From NCBI GenBank assembly GCA_963682005.1, contig OY820914.1, positions 3,658,001 through 3,722,000 of the forward strand: 64,000 nt of DNA. Reading direction: 5' to 3'. The DNA is from CAIYUC01 sp963682005 (GTDB lineage Bacteria; Bacteroidota; Bacteroidia; Bacteroidales; FEN-979). The translations under genes were made by a program, and so were the position numbers. The notes under the pieces were generated by a model that was given only the letters and a program-made list of their open reading frames with translations, did no database searches and had not been told where the DNA came from. Numbering within the stretch: position 1 is the first letter of the stretch; every line of letters begins with the position of its first letter. Shown here piece by piece: positions 1 through 10,011 of this stretch.

Positions 1-10
1 GCCTTTTAAC

Positions 11-3000
11 ATGGAACGGAAAAAATTTAACCTGATAGAAAAGGCAATGCGCAACAACAACATCGTTGTGATCATTGCGGCGGCCATCATCATCGTTGGG
101 ATCATAGCCCTGTTTAAAATGCCGCGCAACGAATTTCCTGTATTTACCATCCGGCAGGGGGTCATCGTGGGAGTATACCCCGGTGCAACATCCGCAGAAG
201 TGGAAAAGCAACTCACCACCGTGGTCGAGAATTATCTTTTTAGTTACCGGGAAGTAAAGAAGGCCAAGACCTATTCCTATTCCAGGGAAGGGATCATGTA
301 TATTTTCGTGGAACTGAATGATGATGTAAAGAATGCCGACCAGTTCTGGTCCAAATTAAAGCATGGGCTGGACGAAATGAAGATGACCCTGCCTGCAGGA
401 GTTGCCGCTTTGATCGCCAATTCAGACTTTGGTGATACCTCGGCGCTGCTCATCACATTATCCTCCGACATAAAAAGCTATAAAGAACTTGAGGAGCAGC
501 TGAAAAAGCTCGAATCGGAATGCCGAAAGATCCCGGCTACCTCCAAGATCAAGCACTTCGGATTACAGAAAGAAAAGATATTTGTCAATGTAAAGCCCGA
601 ACTGCTGAACGAATACAACATCAAATCGCTGACGCTGCTTGGCTCATACCAGGCCAACGGGATGGTGAGCTATGCCGGTAATCTCGATGACGGCCGTAGC
701 GTAATGCCTGTACATTTTCCTCCCAATTTTGAGTCTGAAAAAGACCTGGCAGAGCAGATCGTTTACTCCGACCCCAATGGCAACATCGTAAGACTGAAAA
801 ACATCGCCACCATCGAACGGAAGTATGACAAACCCGACAATTTCATCCGCCAGAACGGAAAAAAAACCATCCTACTTTCCCTCGAAATGCAACCAGAAAA
901 CAACATCGTTGCGTATGGAAAGGATGTGGACAAAGTGCTGGATAATTTTAAAAAGCAGTGTCCGGCCGGCATTGAAACTGCCAAGATATCTGAATTGCCA
1001 AAATATGTCAGCGATTCGGTGAACAATTTCCTTCGTGAATTCCTGATCGCCATCGTAGCAGTGATCCTGGTAACCCTGATCCTGCTGCCCATGCGTGTGG
1101 CTTCCGTAGCCGGGATCACAGTCCCGATTTCGGTGATGATCACCCTCGCCATCCTGTACTTTATGGGAATAGAGCTTCATACGGTTTCATTGGCTTCACT
1201 GATCCTGGTTCTCGGGATGATCGTCGACAACTCCATTGTGGTCATTGATAATCACGTGGCCAAGATCGATATGGGCTTTTCACCCTGGCATGCAGCCATC
1301 AAAAGCGCCCGGGAGCTTGTGGCGCCTATCATTGTTGCCACACTGGCCATCCTTGCTTCATACATCCCGCTGGGATTCATGGTTCCCGGTACTGCCGGGG
1401 AATTCATGGGGACCATTCCCTGGGTTGTAACCATCGCGCTGACCGTTTCCATCCTTGTTGCCTTGTTCCTGGTCCCTTACCTGAATTTCGTGTTCATCAA
1501 AAAAGGACTGAAAAACCTGAAAAAACCAGGTAAAAAATCCTTCCTCGATCTTTTGCAGGGATGGTTCGATAAATCAATTGACAAGGTCTTTAAACATCCC
1601 GGGCTTGTCATTGGAGCCGGGGTAGGTTCAGTTATAGGTTCGGTGCTGCTTTTTCAACTTACCGACCAGCAATTGTTCCCGGAAATGGAACGCAACCAGT
1701 TTGCAGTTGAAGTCTACCTGCCAACAGGTTCATCGCTGAAATGCACGCAGAAAGTGGTTGATAGCCTGGAATCCATTTTACTGAAAGATAAGCGTGTGAC
1801 TAACGTCACCAGTTTTATCGGAACCAGTTCGCCCAGGTTCCATACGGTTTATGCACCCCAGATGCCTGCTTCGAACTTCGGCCAGTTGCTGGTCAATACC
1901 AAATCGGACAAGGCCACCCGGGAAATTGTGAACGACTACAGTCCTCGGTACTCCGACAATTTCATCAATGCCCATGTAAAATGGAAGATTCTGGCCATGC
2001 AACTCAATAAAGCTTCGATTGAGGTCCGCATTACTTCCGATTCAGTGAAAGACATCCGTAGTACCGAAAAGAAGGTAATGGCGATACTTTCCAAAACACG
2101 CGGACTGGCGTGGGTCCGCACTGACTGGGATCAGCCGCAACAGAATATCAATGTGAACCTCGACCGTGACAAGGCCAACCGCATGGGCTACTATAAAAGC
2201 CTTGTGGCAACTTCGGTGATGATTGGTATGGATGGAATTCCGCTGACGACCATATGGGAAGATGATTACCCGGTAGCTGTTGTCCTTAAGCAGGATCAAT
2301 CATCTACTGAAAATTTAAAAACCCTTGAAGACCAGTATATCACTTCGCCCATGAGTTTTTCGGCCGTTCCACTGCGTTCCATGGCCACATTCACCCCCTC
2401 ATGGAATGAAGGGACGATAGTCAGGAGAAACGGGGTTCCCACCCTGAGTGTCCAGGTCGACAATACACCTGCCGTAGTCGCGGCGACAATCCTGGATGAG
2501 ATCAAGCCACAGATCGACAGGTTGCAGCTACCCGAAGGAACGTCCATCACTTACGGTGGTGATTATGAAGCCATGCAGGAAGTTTTCATACCTATGGGAA
2601 TTGCGCTTGGGGTTAGTATTTTGCTCATCTTTTTCATCCTGTTAATCCAGTTCAGAAAAGCGAAACTCTCTCTGCTGATCATGAGCGGTATGCTCCTGAC
2701 TCTGCCGGGGGCTGTGATCGGACTGCTGATCATGCACTTCCCATTCAGCACCACTGCGTTCATCGGCATCACTAGCTTATGCGGAATGGTGATAAGGAAC
2801 GGGATCATCCTGATCGATTATGCCCGAGACCTGAAGGAGAACCAGGGGATGAACACGAAAGAAGCAGCCATGGCTGCAGGAAAACGCCGTATGCGCCCCA
2901 TCTTCCTTACCTCTGCTGCGGCAAGTGTAGGAGTTGTTCCAATGATCATCAGCCGTTCGCCACTCTGGGGACCGCTGGGTACTGTAATTTGCTTCGGACT

Positions 3001-4447
3001 TTTATTCTCCATGGTCCTTACCCTGTACATTCTCCCGGTCCTGTATTCAGTTGCATACTGTGATGAAGAGAAAAAAGTGAAATTCTGGACCTTGCCCCGG
3101 AATGTAAAAATGATCCTGATCGGTTTACTGCTGACCATTCCATCAATACTGAGCACGGGACAGGCGCAGAACATTTCACTCGATTCCTGCAAAAAACTGG
3201 CCTTACAGAATAACCTGAAGATTAAAAATGCAGAATTGCAGGTGCGGGCATCTGAGCAACAACAAAAGGAAGTCTTTACCAATTTTTTTCCAAAAGTCAG
3301 TGCAACAGCCTTTGCAATGCGTTCGGTTGATTACCTGATCAAAGCTCAGACACCGGCCATGAACCTCCCGGTATGGGATGGCAGAAACCCTGCACAGCTT
3401 GTGAACCCTACACAATTTGCCTACATCCCATCGCTCTCATTAGGCTTGCTTGATTATATGAATACAGCCGCTATTACCGTGGCCATGCCGGTTTATACCG
3501 GGGGCAGGATCAGGCGGGGATACAAACTGGCCAGGCTGGGAGGTGAGGTCAATGTGTATCAGAAAGCAATGACACGTGACGAAGTTTTGGCCAGGACTGA
3601 AGATCTGTTCTGGACCCTGCAGTCGTTAAGCGAAAAAGAAAAGACAATACGCAGTTATCAGCTCATGCTCGATTCGCTGTATCGTGATGTAAGCAATTTT
3701 ACCAATGCCGGCTTAGCCCAGAAGAACGATGTGCTCAAAGTACAGCTGAAGCAGAACGAACTAAGGACAAACCTGCTGAAGCTGAAAAATGGGATAAATC
3801 TCTCCAGACGCGCATTATGTCAGCACATCGGGCTGTCCTACGACAGTTTGCTTGTATTCACACCGCCGCCGGACATACAGGCCGCAGCGGTTGTATTCCA
3901 GAATCCCGAACAGCTGGTAAAAAATCGCAACGAATACCATTTGCTTAATAAAGCAGTAGAAGTAAAGCAAGTGCAGAAAAAGTTGTCAGCAGGCGAATAC
4001 CTGCCCCAGGTTTCAGTGGTAGGAGCAGGTTTTACCTATGATGTCATGAACAAGACGAGCAACAACGCCTTGGGAATGGTAAGCCTGAGCATTCCCATCA
4101 CTGATTGGTGGGCCGGAAGCCATAAGATAAAGAAGCAGCAAATCGAAATCGAGGAAGCTCAAAATTCCCTGCAGGAAAATACAGAACTCCTCGTGCTGCA
4201 GATACGCCAGGCAGCCAATGAAGTAGAGGAGACCCGGTTCCAGGTAAGCGTTTCACAGGTATCAACGGAGCAGGCCATTGAGAACCTCCGGATCAGCCAG
4301 GATAACTATAAGGCCGGTGTCATCGGGATCTCGGATTTGCTTGAAGCTCAGGCAGTGCTGCAGCAGGCCAAAGACCAGCTTACAGACGCCGGATCAAATT
4401 ACAAGATAAAATTGAGCAATTACTTAATGGTTACAGGAAAGTATTAA
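11..4447 (+). CDS. RND efflux permease fused to TolC-type outer-membrane factor
   Basis: This 1478-residue protein joins a complete RND (resistance-nodulation-division) inner-membrane pump, about residues 1-1033, to a TolC-like outer-membrane channel, about 1034-1478. The RND half has the N-terminal membrane helix, a porter region, the helix pair around GMIVDNSIVVID (a charged membrane segment of the proton relay) and a second set of helices. At residue 1034 an internal Met (base 3110) starts a typical signal-peptide stretch ending TGQAQ, then the coiled-coil TolC repeats. RND-TolC fusions are known in Bacteroidota, mostly in CzcA/CusA-like pumps. No adaptor (membrane fusion protein) is in view; it probably lies upstream of the window. 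Substrate cannot be told. The next gene starts 27 bp downstream, so co-transcription is possible. Confidence 0.9.
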   Translation: MERKKFNLIEKAMRNNNIVVIIAAAIIIVGIIALFKMPRNEFPVFTIRQGVIVGVYPGATSAEVEKQLTTVVENYLFSYREVKKAKTYSYSREGIMYIFVELNDDVKNADQFWSKLKHGLDEMKMTLPAGVAALIANSDFGDTSALLITLSSDIKSYKELEEQLKKLESECRKIPATSKIKHFGLQKEKIFVNVKPELLNEYNIKSLTLLGSYQANGMVSYAGNLDDGRSVMPVHFPPNFESEKDLAEQIVYSDPNGNIVRLKNIATIERKYDKPDNFIRQNGKKTILLSLEMQPENNIVAYGKDVDKVLDNFKKQCPAGIETAKISELPKYVSDSVNNFLREFLIAIVAVILVTLILLPMRVASVAGITVPISVMITLAILYFMGIELHTVSLASLILVLGMIVDNSIVVIDNHVAKIDMGFSPWHAAIKSARELVAPIIVATLAILASYIPLGFMVPGTAGEFMGTIPWVVTIALTVSILVALFLVPYLNFVFIKKGLKNLKKPGKKSFLDLLQGWFDKSIDKVFKHPGLVIGAGVGSVIGSVLLFQLTDQQLFPEMERNQFAVEVYLPTGSSLKCTQKVVDSLESILLKDKRVTNVTSFIGTSSPRFHTVYAPQMPASNFGQLLVNTKSDKATREIVNDYSPRYSDNFINAHVKWKILAMQLNKASIEVRITSDSVKDIRSTEKKVMAILSKTRGLAWVRTDWDQPQQNINVNLDRDKANRMGYYKSLVATSVMIGMDGIPLTTIWEDDYPVAVVLKQDQSSTENLKTLEDQYITSPMSFSAVPLRSMATFTPSWNEGTIVRRNGVPTLSVQVDNTPAVVAATILDEIKPQIDRLQLPEGTSITYGGDYEAMQEVFIPMGIALGVSILLIFFILLIQFRKAKLSLLIMSGMLLTLPGAVIGLLIMHFPFSTTAFIGITSLCGMVIRNGIILIDYARDLKENQGMNTKEAAMAAGKRRMRPIFLTSAAASVGVVPMIISRSPLWGPLGTVICFGLLFSMVLTLYILPVLYSVAYCDEEKKVKFWTLPRNVKMILIGLLLTIPSILSTGQAQNISLDSCKKLALQNNLKIKNAELQVRASEQQQKEVFTNFFPKVSATAFAMRSVDYLIKAQTPAMNLPVWDGRNPAQLVNPTQFAYIPSLSLGLLDYMNTAAITVAMPVYTGGRIRRGYKLARLGGEVNVYQKAMTRDEVLARTEDLFWTLQSLSEKEKTIRSYQLMLDSLYRDVSNFTNAGLAQKNDVLKVQLKQNELRTNLLKLKNGINLSRRALCQHIGLSYDSLLVFTPPPDIQAAAVVFQNPEQLVKNRNEYHLLNKAVEVKQVQKKLSAGEYLPQVSVVGAGFTYDVMNKTSNNALGMVSLSIPITDWWAGSHKIKKQQIEIEEAQNSLQENTELLVLQIRQAANEVEETRFQVSVSQVSTEQAIENLRISQDNYKAGVIGISDLLEAQAVLQQAKDQLTDAGSNYKIKLSNYLMVTGKY

Positions 4448-4474
4448 TTATTAAGAATTTTTAAAACATATACC

Positions 4475-5788
4475 ATGAAAAATCAAATTGAAAAAAGTGA
4501 AGGACGGCTTGGGATTTTACTGCCAGGACTGGGAGCTGTAGCAACTACTTTGATTGCCGGCACCATCGCTGTTAGAAAAGGGATCGCCCTGCCCATCGGG
4601 TCGTACACACAGATGGGCAAAATCAGGTTGGGAAAAAGGACTGATAACCGCAATCCCGGGATCAAGGAATTTGTACCTCTTGCAGGGGTGGACGACCTTG
4701 TTTTCGGAGGATGGGACATCTTTGAAGACAATGCATACGAAGCGGCCTCCAATGCCGGGGTCATCGACCAGCAACTGCTCGATCAATTAAAACCTGAGCT
4801 TTCTGCCATTGTTCCGATGAAAGCAGTGTTTGACAAGAAATTTGTACATAACCTCTACGGGACAAATGTAAAATCAGCTCCATCAAAAATGGACCTCGCT
4901 GAAGCGTTGATGAAGGATTTTGCGGAATTCAAGGCAAAGAAAAATTGTTCACGGCTTGTCATGGTGTGGTGCGCCTCCACCGAAGTTTACCTGGAGATCA
5001 GTGACGTTCACATGACACTGCAGGCATTTGAAGAAGGCTTGAGAAATAACCATCCCCGGATTGCTCCCAGCATGATCTATGCATATGCTGCAATAAGATC
5101 TGGAATTCCTTATGCCAACGGAGCGCCCAACCTCTCCTGCGACTTCCCGGCCATGGTAGAACTGGCAAAGCAGACAAAAACGCCGATCGGAGGGAAGGAT
5201 TTTAAAACAGGCCAGACATTGATGAAAACCATCATCGCACCAGGACTGAAAGCCAGGAATCTCGGGGTCAGTGGCTGGTTTTCGACCAACATTCTTGGCA
5301 ACCGCGACGGCGAAGTACTAGATGATCCGGAAAGCTTCAAAACAAAGGAGGTTTCCAAGCTGGGCAGCCTGAACAACATCTTTGAACCCGTACTCAATCC
5401 CGACCTCTATAATGACATTTATCACAAGATCCGGATCAATTATTATCCGCCCCGCGGAGATAATAAAGAAAGCTGGGATAACATTGACATTTTCGGATGG
5501 CTGGGATATAAGATGCAGATAAAGATCAATTTTCTGTGCCGCGATTCGATCCTTGCAGCACCTATCGTGCTCGATATTGCATTGCTGCTCGACCTGGCCA
5601 GACGCAGTGATATGTATGGCATCCAGGAATGGCTGTCGTTTTTCTTTAAATCGCCGCAGTCGGCCCCCGAACTTGCTCCACAGCACGACCTTTTCCGCCA
5701 GTTGATGAAGCTGGAAAATACGCTGCGCCATATGCAGGGTGAAAACCTGATCACACATCTCGGGCTTGATTACTATGAAGAATTGTAA
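4475..5788 (+). CDS. ino1: myo-inositol-1-phosphate synthase
   Basis: Converts glucose-6-phosphate to inositol-1-phosphate with NAD+, the first step of inositol-lipid synthesis. The 437-residue protein starts with a Rossmann glycine-rich segment (LLPGLGAVATT, residues 14-24) and carries the family's conserved Asn/Asp-rich stretch in the middle (SGWFSTNILGNRDG, around residue 270) and the KINFLCRDS segment near residue 350, which belongs to the catalytic domain. Length fits bacterial members. It opens a run of overlapping same-strand genes whose other members are predicted to build phosphatidylinositol and inositol phosphorylceramide, so its product probably feeds membrane lipids rather than osmolytes. 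Its 3' end overlaps the PgpA gene by 23 bp. Confidence 0.93.
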   Translation: MKNQIEKSEGRLGILLPGLGAVATTLIAGTIAVRKGIALPIGSYTQMGKIRLGKRTDNRNPGIKEFVPLAGVDDLVFGGWDIFEDNAYEAASNAGVIDQQLLDQLKPELSAIVPMKAVFDKKFVHNLYGTNVKSAPSKMDLAEALMKDFAEFKAKKNCSRLVMVWCASTEVYLEISDVHMTLQAFEEGLRNNHPRIAPSMIYAYAAIRSGIPYANGAPNLSCDFPAMVELAKQTKTPIGGKDFKTGQTLMKTIIAPGLKARNLGVSGWFSTNILGNRDGEVLDDPESFKTKEVSKLGSLNNIFEPVLNPDLYNDIYHKIRINYYPPRGDNKESWDNIDIFGWLGYKMQIKINFLCRDSILAAPIVLDIALLLDLARRSDMYGIQEWLSFFFKSPQSAPELAPQHDLFRQLMKLENTLRHMQGENLITHLGLDYYEEL

Positions 5789-6251
5789 GCAATCAGGTTG
5801 GAAATTGATCGTTTCCGGATTTGGATTGGGGTTCATCCCTGTTGCACCGGGCACTATGGGCGCCATCGGTGCCCTGGTCCCGGCAATACTGATCCTGCAC
5901 TTTGCACCATTCCCAAATTTGATCCTTGCCGGTTTAATACTCTTGTCAATTATCCTGGGGATCACAGGTTCGAATAAACTCCAGGCTCAATGGGGGAAAG
6001 ACCCCTCGCGGATCGTTATCGATGAAATAGCGGGAATGTGGATCAGCCTCTTGTGGCTGGGGAGCGGATGGATGACCATTGCTTCATCCTTTATCCTGTT
6101 CCGGTTCTTTGATATCGTAAAACCGCTCGGGATCCGCAAAGCAGAAGAATTACCTGGTGGCATGGGTGTAATGGCTGACGATATCCTGGCCGGGATCTGT
6201 TCGAACCTGGTCATGCAAATTGTGATCAAGGTAATTCCACTTATAGCATGA
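5766..6251 (+). CDS. pgpA: PgpA-family phosphatase, probable phosphatidylinositol-phosphate phosphatase
   Basis: A 161-residue membrane protein of the phosphatidylglycerophosphatase A family. The N-terminal GxGFIPVAPGTMG segment (residues 19-32) and IVIDEIAGMWISL (around residue 82) are the family's signature, followed by RFFDIVKPLGIR and MADDILAG. In this gene order, between inositol-phosphate synthase and a CDP-alcohol phosphatidyltransferase, it more likely removes the phosphate from phosphatidylinositol-phosphate than from phosphatidylglycerophosphate; that role is known for the equivalent Bacteroides gene and is inferred here. It overlaps its upstream and downstream neighbours, so translation is probably coupled. 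A second in-frame ATG three codons in could be the real start. Confidence 0.88.
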   Translation: MITMKNCKQSGWKLIVSGFGLGFIPVAPGTMGAIGALVPAILILHFAPFPNLILAGLILLSIILGITGSNKLQAQWGKDPSRIVIDEIAGMWISLLWLGSGWMTIASSFILFRFFDIVKPLGIRKAEELPGGMGVMADDILAGICSNLVMQIVIKVIPLIA

Positions 6252-6658
6252 CAGTCAGAAGCCTGAATAGATTCATAAAAGCCCAGGTGGCTTCATTCCT
6301 GTCAACAATCGTGGATTTTGGCATAACCATTTTTCTTACTGAAGCATGCGGAATATGGTACCTGCTCAGCACATCCACGGGGTCTGTAGCCGGAGGGATC
6401 ACCAATTTCCTGATTGGCCGTAAATGGGTATTTAAAGTTGCTCAGTTGCCTCCGGGCTCACAAGTCATCCGTTATATGCTGGTATGGGGAGTAAGTATTC
6501 TTCTCAACATCAGCGGTGTTTATCTCCTTACCCACATCGGGCGCCTTAATTACCTTTTATCAAAAACCCTGACAGCAGTCATTATCGGGATCTTTTTCAA
6601 CTACCTGCTTCAAAAACAATTTGTTTTCAATGTAAGATATGAAGGCCGAAATACATAA
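6248..6658 (+). CDS. GtrA-like membrane protein
   Basis: A 136-residue protein with four predicted membrane helices and the GtrA layout: FIKAQVASFLSTIVDFG at the start, SVAGGITNFLIGRKWVF in the middle and FNYLLQKQFVF at the end. GtrA-like proteins are small membrane proteins linked to movement of lipid-linked sugars across the membrane; exact activity is often unknown. Within the inositol-lipid operon it could help move a lipid head-group donor or an inositol lipid across the inner membrane. It overlaps the upstream gene by 4 bp (ATGA) and the downstream one by 20 bp. Confidence 0.85.
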   Translation: MTVRSLNRFIKAQVASFLSTIVDFGITIFLTEACGIWYLLSTSTGSVAGGITNFLIGRKWVFKVAQLPPGSQVIRYMLVWGVSILLNISGVYLLTHIGRLNYLLSKTLTAVIIGIFFNYLLQKQFVFNVRYEGRNT

Positions 6659-9218
6659 ACTGAGTTACTTATTTATACAGATCTTGCTTGTTTTTTCACC
6701 TGCACTGCACGGCCAGATTTCAAGCCCGACCATTGTTAAAGGCCGAATCTCCGATGCAGCGACGCATGAACCTTTGCCACTTGTTGCTGTTGTATTTGCA
6801 GGAACGACTACGGGTACCTATTCCGACACACTGGGCAACTATTACCTTACAGGGAAAAAGTTTTCAAATGCAATCCGGTTTTCCTGCCTGGGATATGAAT
6901 CCGTTGAATTTACGATTCTTACAGGAAAAACCCAGACATTGAATATCCGGTTGAAACCTCAGGCAAAACAGCTGAATGAAGTGATTGTTAAACCGAAGAA
7001 GGCACGCTATCGCAACAAGGATAACCCTGCAGTCGACCTGATTAACAAGGCCATTGTCCATAAAGAAGGGAACCGAAAAGAACAACTGAATACCTACAGT
7101 TATGAAAAATATGAGAAAACTCAATTCGCTCTAAGCAATCTCACAGAGGAATTCAAGAACAAACGCTTTCTTAGGAAATTCAAATTCATTTTCAATAATG
7201 TCGATACGACAAAACTCCAGGGAAAAGAGATTCTTCCCCTTTACCTGAAGGAGACACTTTCGGATTATTATTACCGCAAGGAACCAAAGGCCAGGAAAGA
7301 GGTCGTGAAAGCCAATAAAATGGTGACGTTTGAAGGGTACCTGAATAACCAGGGAATGACCGAGTATATCAAGTACATGTACCAGGATATCAATATTTAT
7401 AATAATGATATCACCTTTCTGACCAATACATTCCTGAGCCCGATTGCTTCAAGCGCTCCAACCTTCTACCGCTTTTTTATCATGGATACGGTGAAAATTG
7501 ACAGCAACCGCTTTTATAAACTTCTGTTTGCCCCGAGGAATAAAACGGATATGTTATTCCAGGGATTTCTATACATAACGTTTGACAGCTTATATGCAGT
7601 GAAAAGGATTGAGCTTTCTATACCATCGGATATAAACCTGAATTGGGCAAAGGAAGTAAAGATCATACAGGATTTTTCTAAAGCCGAGAATAATGGCTGG
7701 ATGCTTTCAAGTGACCTTACGGCAATCGATTTTGGCCTGACTAAAGACAAACTGGGGATATATGGAGAACGATATGTTTCGTACAGTGACATCCAGGTGA
7801 ATCGTCCGATCCCCGATACGCTATTTAAAAATGATGACCTGGCCGAATCGGATAGTGCAGCGAGGAGAAATGATGACTACTGGAAGGGACACAGACACCA
7901 GCCGCTTACGCAAGCGGAGAGTGGCACGTATGCCATGATCGACAGTGTTAAGCGCCTGCCTGTTTTTAAGAACATGATGAACATCATGCTGCTGCTTTTT
8001 GCCGGTTACCGTGATCTTGGGTATTTCGAAATTGGTCCTGTCAATACGTTCTATAGTTATAATCCTGTGGAAGGATACAGGATCCGGGCGGGCGGCCGGA
8101 CAACGGATAAATTCAGTAAACGGGTTAACCTTGAAACCTATGTTGCCTACGGATTTACAGATCAGAAGCTGAAATACTACCTGGGAACTACGTTCTCGCT
8201 CACCAAACATTCAATCTTTGAATTTCCTGTTAAATCGATCCGTGTCAGCTTCCAGGATGAAACGAAAATCCCCGGGCAGGAACTGCAGTTTGTCCAGGAG
8301 GATAATTTCCTGCTTTCCTTCAAACGTGGTGTTAACAATAAGCTGTTTTACAATAAAACATTCAGGATAGACCACCTTAATGAATTCAAAAACCATTTTT
8401 CGTTTGACATTGCTTACCAGTTCTTACGTCAAAGGCCGGGAGGTGATCTCTGTTTTAACGCAGAAAACTACCTTCTCCACATCAACGATCCTGCCTTTAT
8501 CGATATTTCGGAAATCTCGCTTACATTAAGATATGCGCCGAATGAACATTTCTACCAGGGAAAACAATACCGGATCCCCATGGCCAATAAATACCCGATG
8601 ACCCAACTGCAGTTGACATACGGTTCAAAATTCCTGAAAAATGATTATGATTACCTGAATGTCAAGCTGAGTGTGAGCAAGCGGTTTTACCTTTCGGTTC
8701 TTGGTTACACCGATTTCACCTGGGAAGCAGGAAAGATATTTGGAAAGGTTCCCTATCCGTTGCTATTCATTCACCGGGCGAACCAGACATACTCCTACCA
8801 GATTGCATCCTACAATCTGATGAACTTCCTTGAATTTGTCAGTGATGAATATACGAGCCTGAATATTGACCATTGCTTCAACGGATTTTTCTTCAATAAA
8901 ATACCGTTGATAAGGAAATTGAAATGGAGAGAGTGCATTGCCGCCAAGGTGCTATTCGGGCGACTGACAAGACTGAATGATCCGGCAGGAAATCCTGATC
9001 TGTTCAAACTTCCCGTTGACCCATTCGGTGTAACAGAAGGTCAGATCGGAACACCGGTCACTTTTTCACTGGATGAAGGGCCTTATATTGAAGTGAGCGC
9101 AGGGATTGCAAACATCCTGAAGTTATTCAGGCTCGAATTTGTCAAACGATTAACCTACCTGGATCATCCCTTTGTCTCTGATTTTGGCATCAGGGTCAGG
9201 TTTAAATTTGATTTTTAG
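6639..9218 (+). CDS. DUF5686 outer-membrane protein with carboxypeptidase-like regulatory domain
   Basis: An 859-residue protein with a signal peptide (to about residue 26, ending ALHGQ), a carboxypeptidase-like regulatory beta-sandwich (VKGRISDAATHEPLPLVAV onward, about residues 33-110), then the DUF5686 region beginning NPAVDLINKAIVHK and ending in amphipathic strands with a C-terminal Phe (FKFDF), typical of an outer-membrane barrel. The family is widespread in Bacteroidota and poorly characterised. Its place inside the inositol-lipid operon, overlapping GtrA and almost touching the phosphatidyltransferase, suggests a part in inositol-lipid handling at the outer membrane. That is inference from context only. 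Confidence 0.82.
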   Translation: MKAEIHKLSYLFIQILLVFSPALHGQISSPTIVKGRISDAATHEPLPLVAVVFAGTTTGTYSDTLGNYYLTGKKFSNAIRFSCLGYESVEFTILTGKTQTLNIRLKPQAKQLNEVIVKPKKARYRNKDNPAVDLINKAIVHKEGNRKEQLNTYSYEKYEKTQFALSNLTEEFKNKRFLRKFKFIFNNVDTTKLQGKEILPLYLKETLSDYYYRKEPKARKEVVKANKMVTFEGYLNNQGMTEYIKYMYQDINIYNNDITFLTNTFLSPIASSAPTFYRFFIMDTVKIDSNRFYKLLFAPRNKTDMLFQGFLYITFDSLYAVKRIELSIPSDINLNWAKEVKIIQDFSKAENNGWMLSSDLTAIDFGLTKDKLGIYGERYVSYSDIQVNRPIPDTLFKNDDLAESDSAARRNDDYWKGHRHQPLTQAESGTYAMIDSVKRLPVFKNMMNIMLLLFAGYRDLGYFEIGPVNTFYSYNPVEGYRIRAGGRTTDKFSKRVNLETYVAYGFTDQKLKYYLGTTFSLTKHSIFEFPVKSIRVSFQDETKIPGQELQFVQEDNFLLSFKRGVNNKLFYNKTFRIDHLNEFKNHFSFDIAYQFLRQRPGGDLCFNAENYLLHINDPAFIDISEISLTLRYAPNEHFYQGKQYRIPMANKYPMTQLQLTYGSKFLKNDYDYLNVKLSVSKRFYLSVLGYTDFTWEAGKIFGKVPYPLLFIHRANQTYSYQIASYNLMNFLEFVSDEYTSLNIDHCFNGFFFNKIPLIRKLKWRECIAAKVLFGRLTRLNDPAGNPDLFKLPVDPFGVTEGQIGTPVTFSLDEGPYIEVSAGIANILKLFRLEFVKRLTYLDHPFVSDFGIRVRFKFDF

Positions 9219-9237
9219 AAAAATTATATTCCGGCAT

Positions 9238-10011
9238 ATGAAAGCAAAAGCACAATACTTGATTTACCTGCTGATTCAACCACTTGTAAAACGCCTGATC
9301 AGGATGAAGATCAAGCCCAATCTGGTAACGACCATCGGGTTTGTCATCAATGTTATCGCTGCAGGGGTCCTGGTTTATGGCGCAGATCATAGCAGTAAAG
9401 GGGATCTCAGCCCATTGGGGTGGGGTGGGGGATTGATCCTTTTTGCAGGTTTTTTTGATATCCTTGATGGCCGGTTGGCCCGCGAAGGAAACATGGCAAC
9501 CTCTTATGGCGCATTGTATGATTCAGTGCTTGACCGGTATAGTGAGCTCGTAATGTTTCTCGGGATTTGCTATTTCCTTGTAGCCCATCATTATTTTCTG
9601 GGTTCCCTTTTCGGTTTTATTGCGTTGATCGGCTCCATGATGGTCAGCTACATCCGTGCACGGGCTGAAGGCCTCGAGATTGAATGCAAGGCCGGATTGA
9701 TGCAACGGCCTGAGCGAATTGTCATCATCGGGGTTTCTGCACTGGTTTGCGGGATTGTTTCTGTTGTTTCCGGTGGCAATCAAAAACTGATCATTCCTTG
9801 GTTGTCCTTTGCACTGGTTGAAACAATTTCAATATTTATTTACCCGCTGGTTATGGTTGCGGTTCTTTCAAATATGACCGCCATTCACCGGCTTATCCAT
9901 AGTAAACATGAACTGGAAAAAAAGGCTCATCCTAAAACGGCACATGAAAATAAAGCTAATGACATTACTGCTGGTGTTTGGTCAGGCAATACTCAGCCCA
10001 GCAGCGAATGA
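9238..10011 (+). CDS. CDP-alcohol phosphatidyltransferase, probable phosphatidylinositol-phosphate synthase
   Basis: Transfers a phosphatidyl group from CDP-diacylglycerol to an alcohol, here probably inositol-1-phosphate, giving phosphatidylinositol-phosphate. The full family motif D-x2-D-G-x2-A-R-x8-G-x3-D-x3-D is visible (DILDGRLAR, then G, D and D at the right spacing), and the protein has about six membrane helices. An upstream in-frame ATG at 9172 would overlap the DUF5686 gene by 47 bp; I chose 9238 (MKAKAQYL) because homologues start just before the first helix. Inositol-phosphate synthase and a PgpA-like phosphatase in the same operon support the PIP route over direct PI synthesis. 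Confidence 0.88.
   Translation: MKAKAQYLIYLLIQPLVKRLIRMKIKPNLVTTIGFVINVIAAGVLVYGADHSSKGDLSPLGWGGGLILFAGFFDILDGRLAREGNMATSYGALYDSVLDRYSELVMFLGICYFLVAHHYFLGSLFGFIALIGSMMVSYIRARAEGLEIECKAGLMQRPERIVIIGVSALVCGIVSVVSGGNQKLIIPWLSFALVETISIFIYPLVMVAVLSNMTAIHRLIHSKHELEKKAHPKTAHENKANDITAGVWSGNTQPSSE

Noticed and set aside
2818..3282. Antisense open frame of 154 codons within the RND-TolC gene
   Set aside because: Amino-acid composition is that of a shadow frame (Ser/Arg/Phe-rich, no motif) and the sense gene is certain.
5318..5965. 215-codon open frame antisense to the inositol-phosphate synthase and PgpA genes
   Set aside because: It has no recognisable motif and lies opposite two strongly conserved genes.
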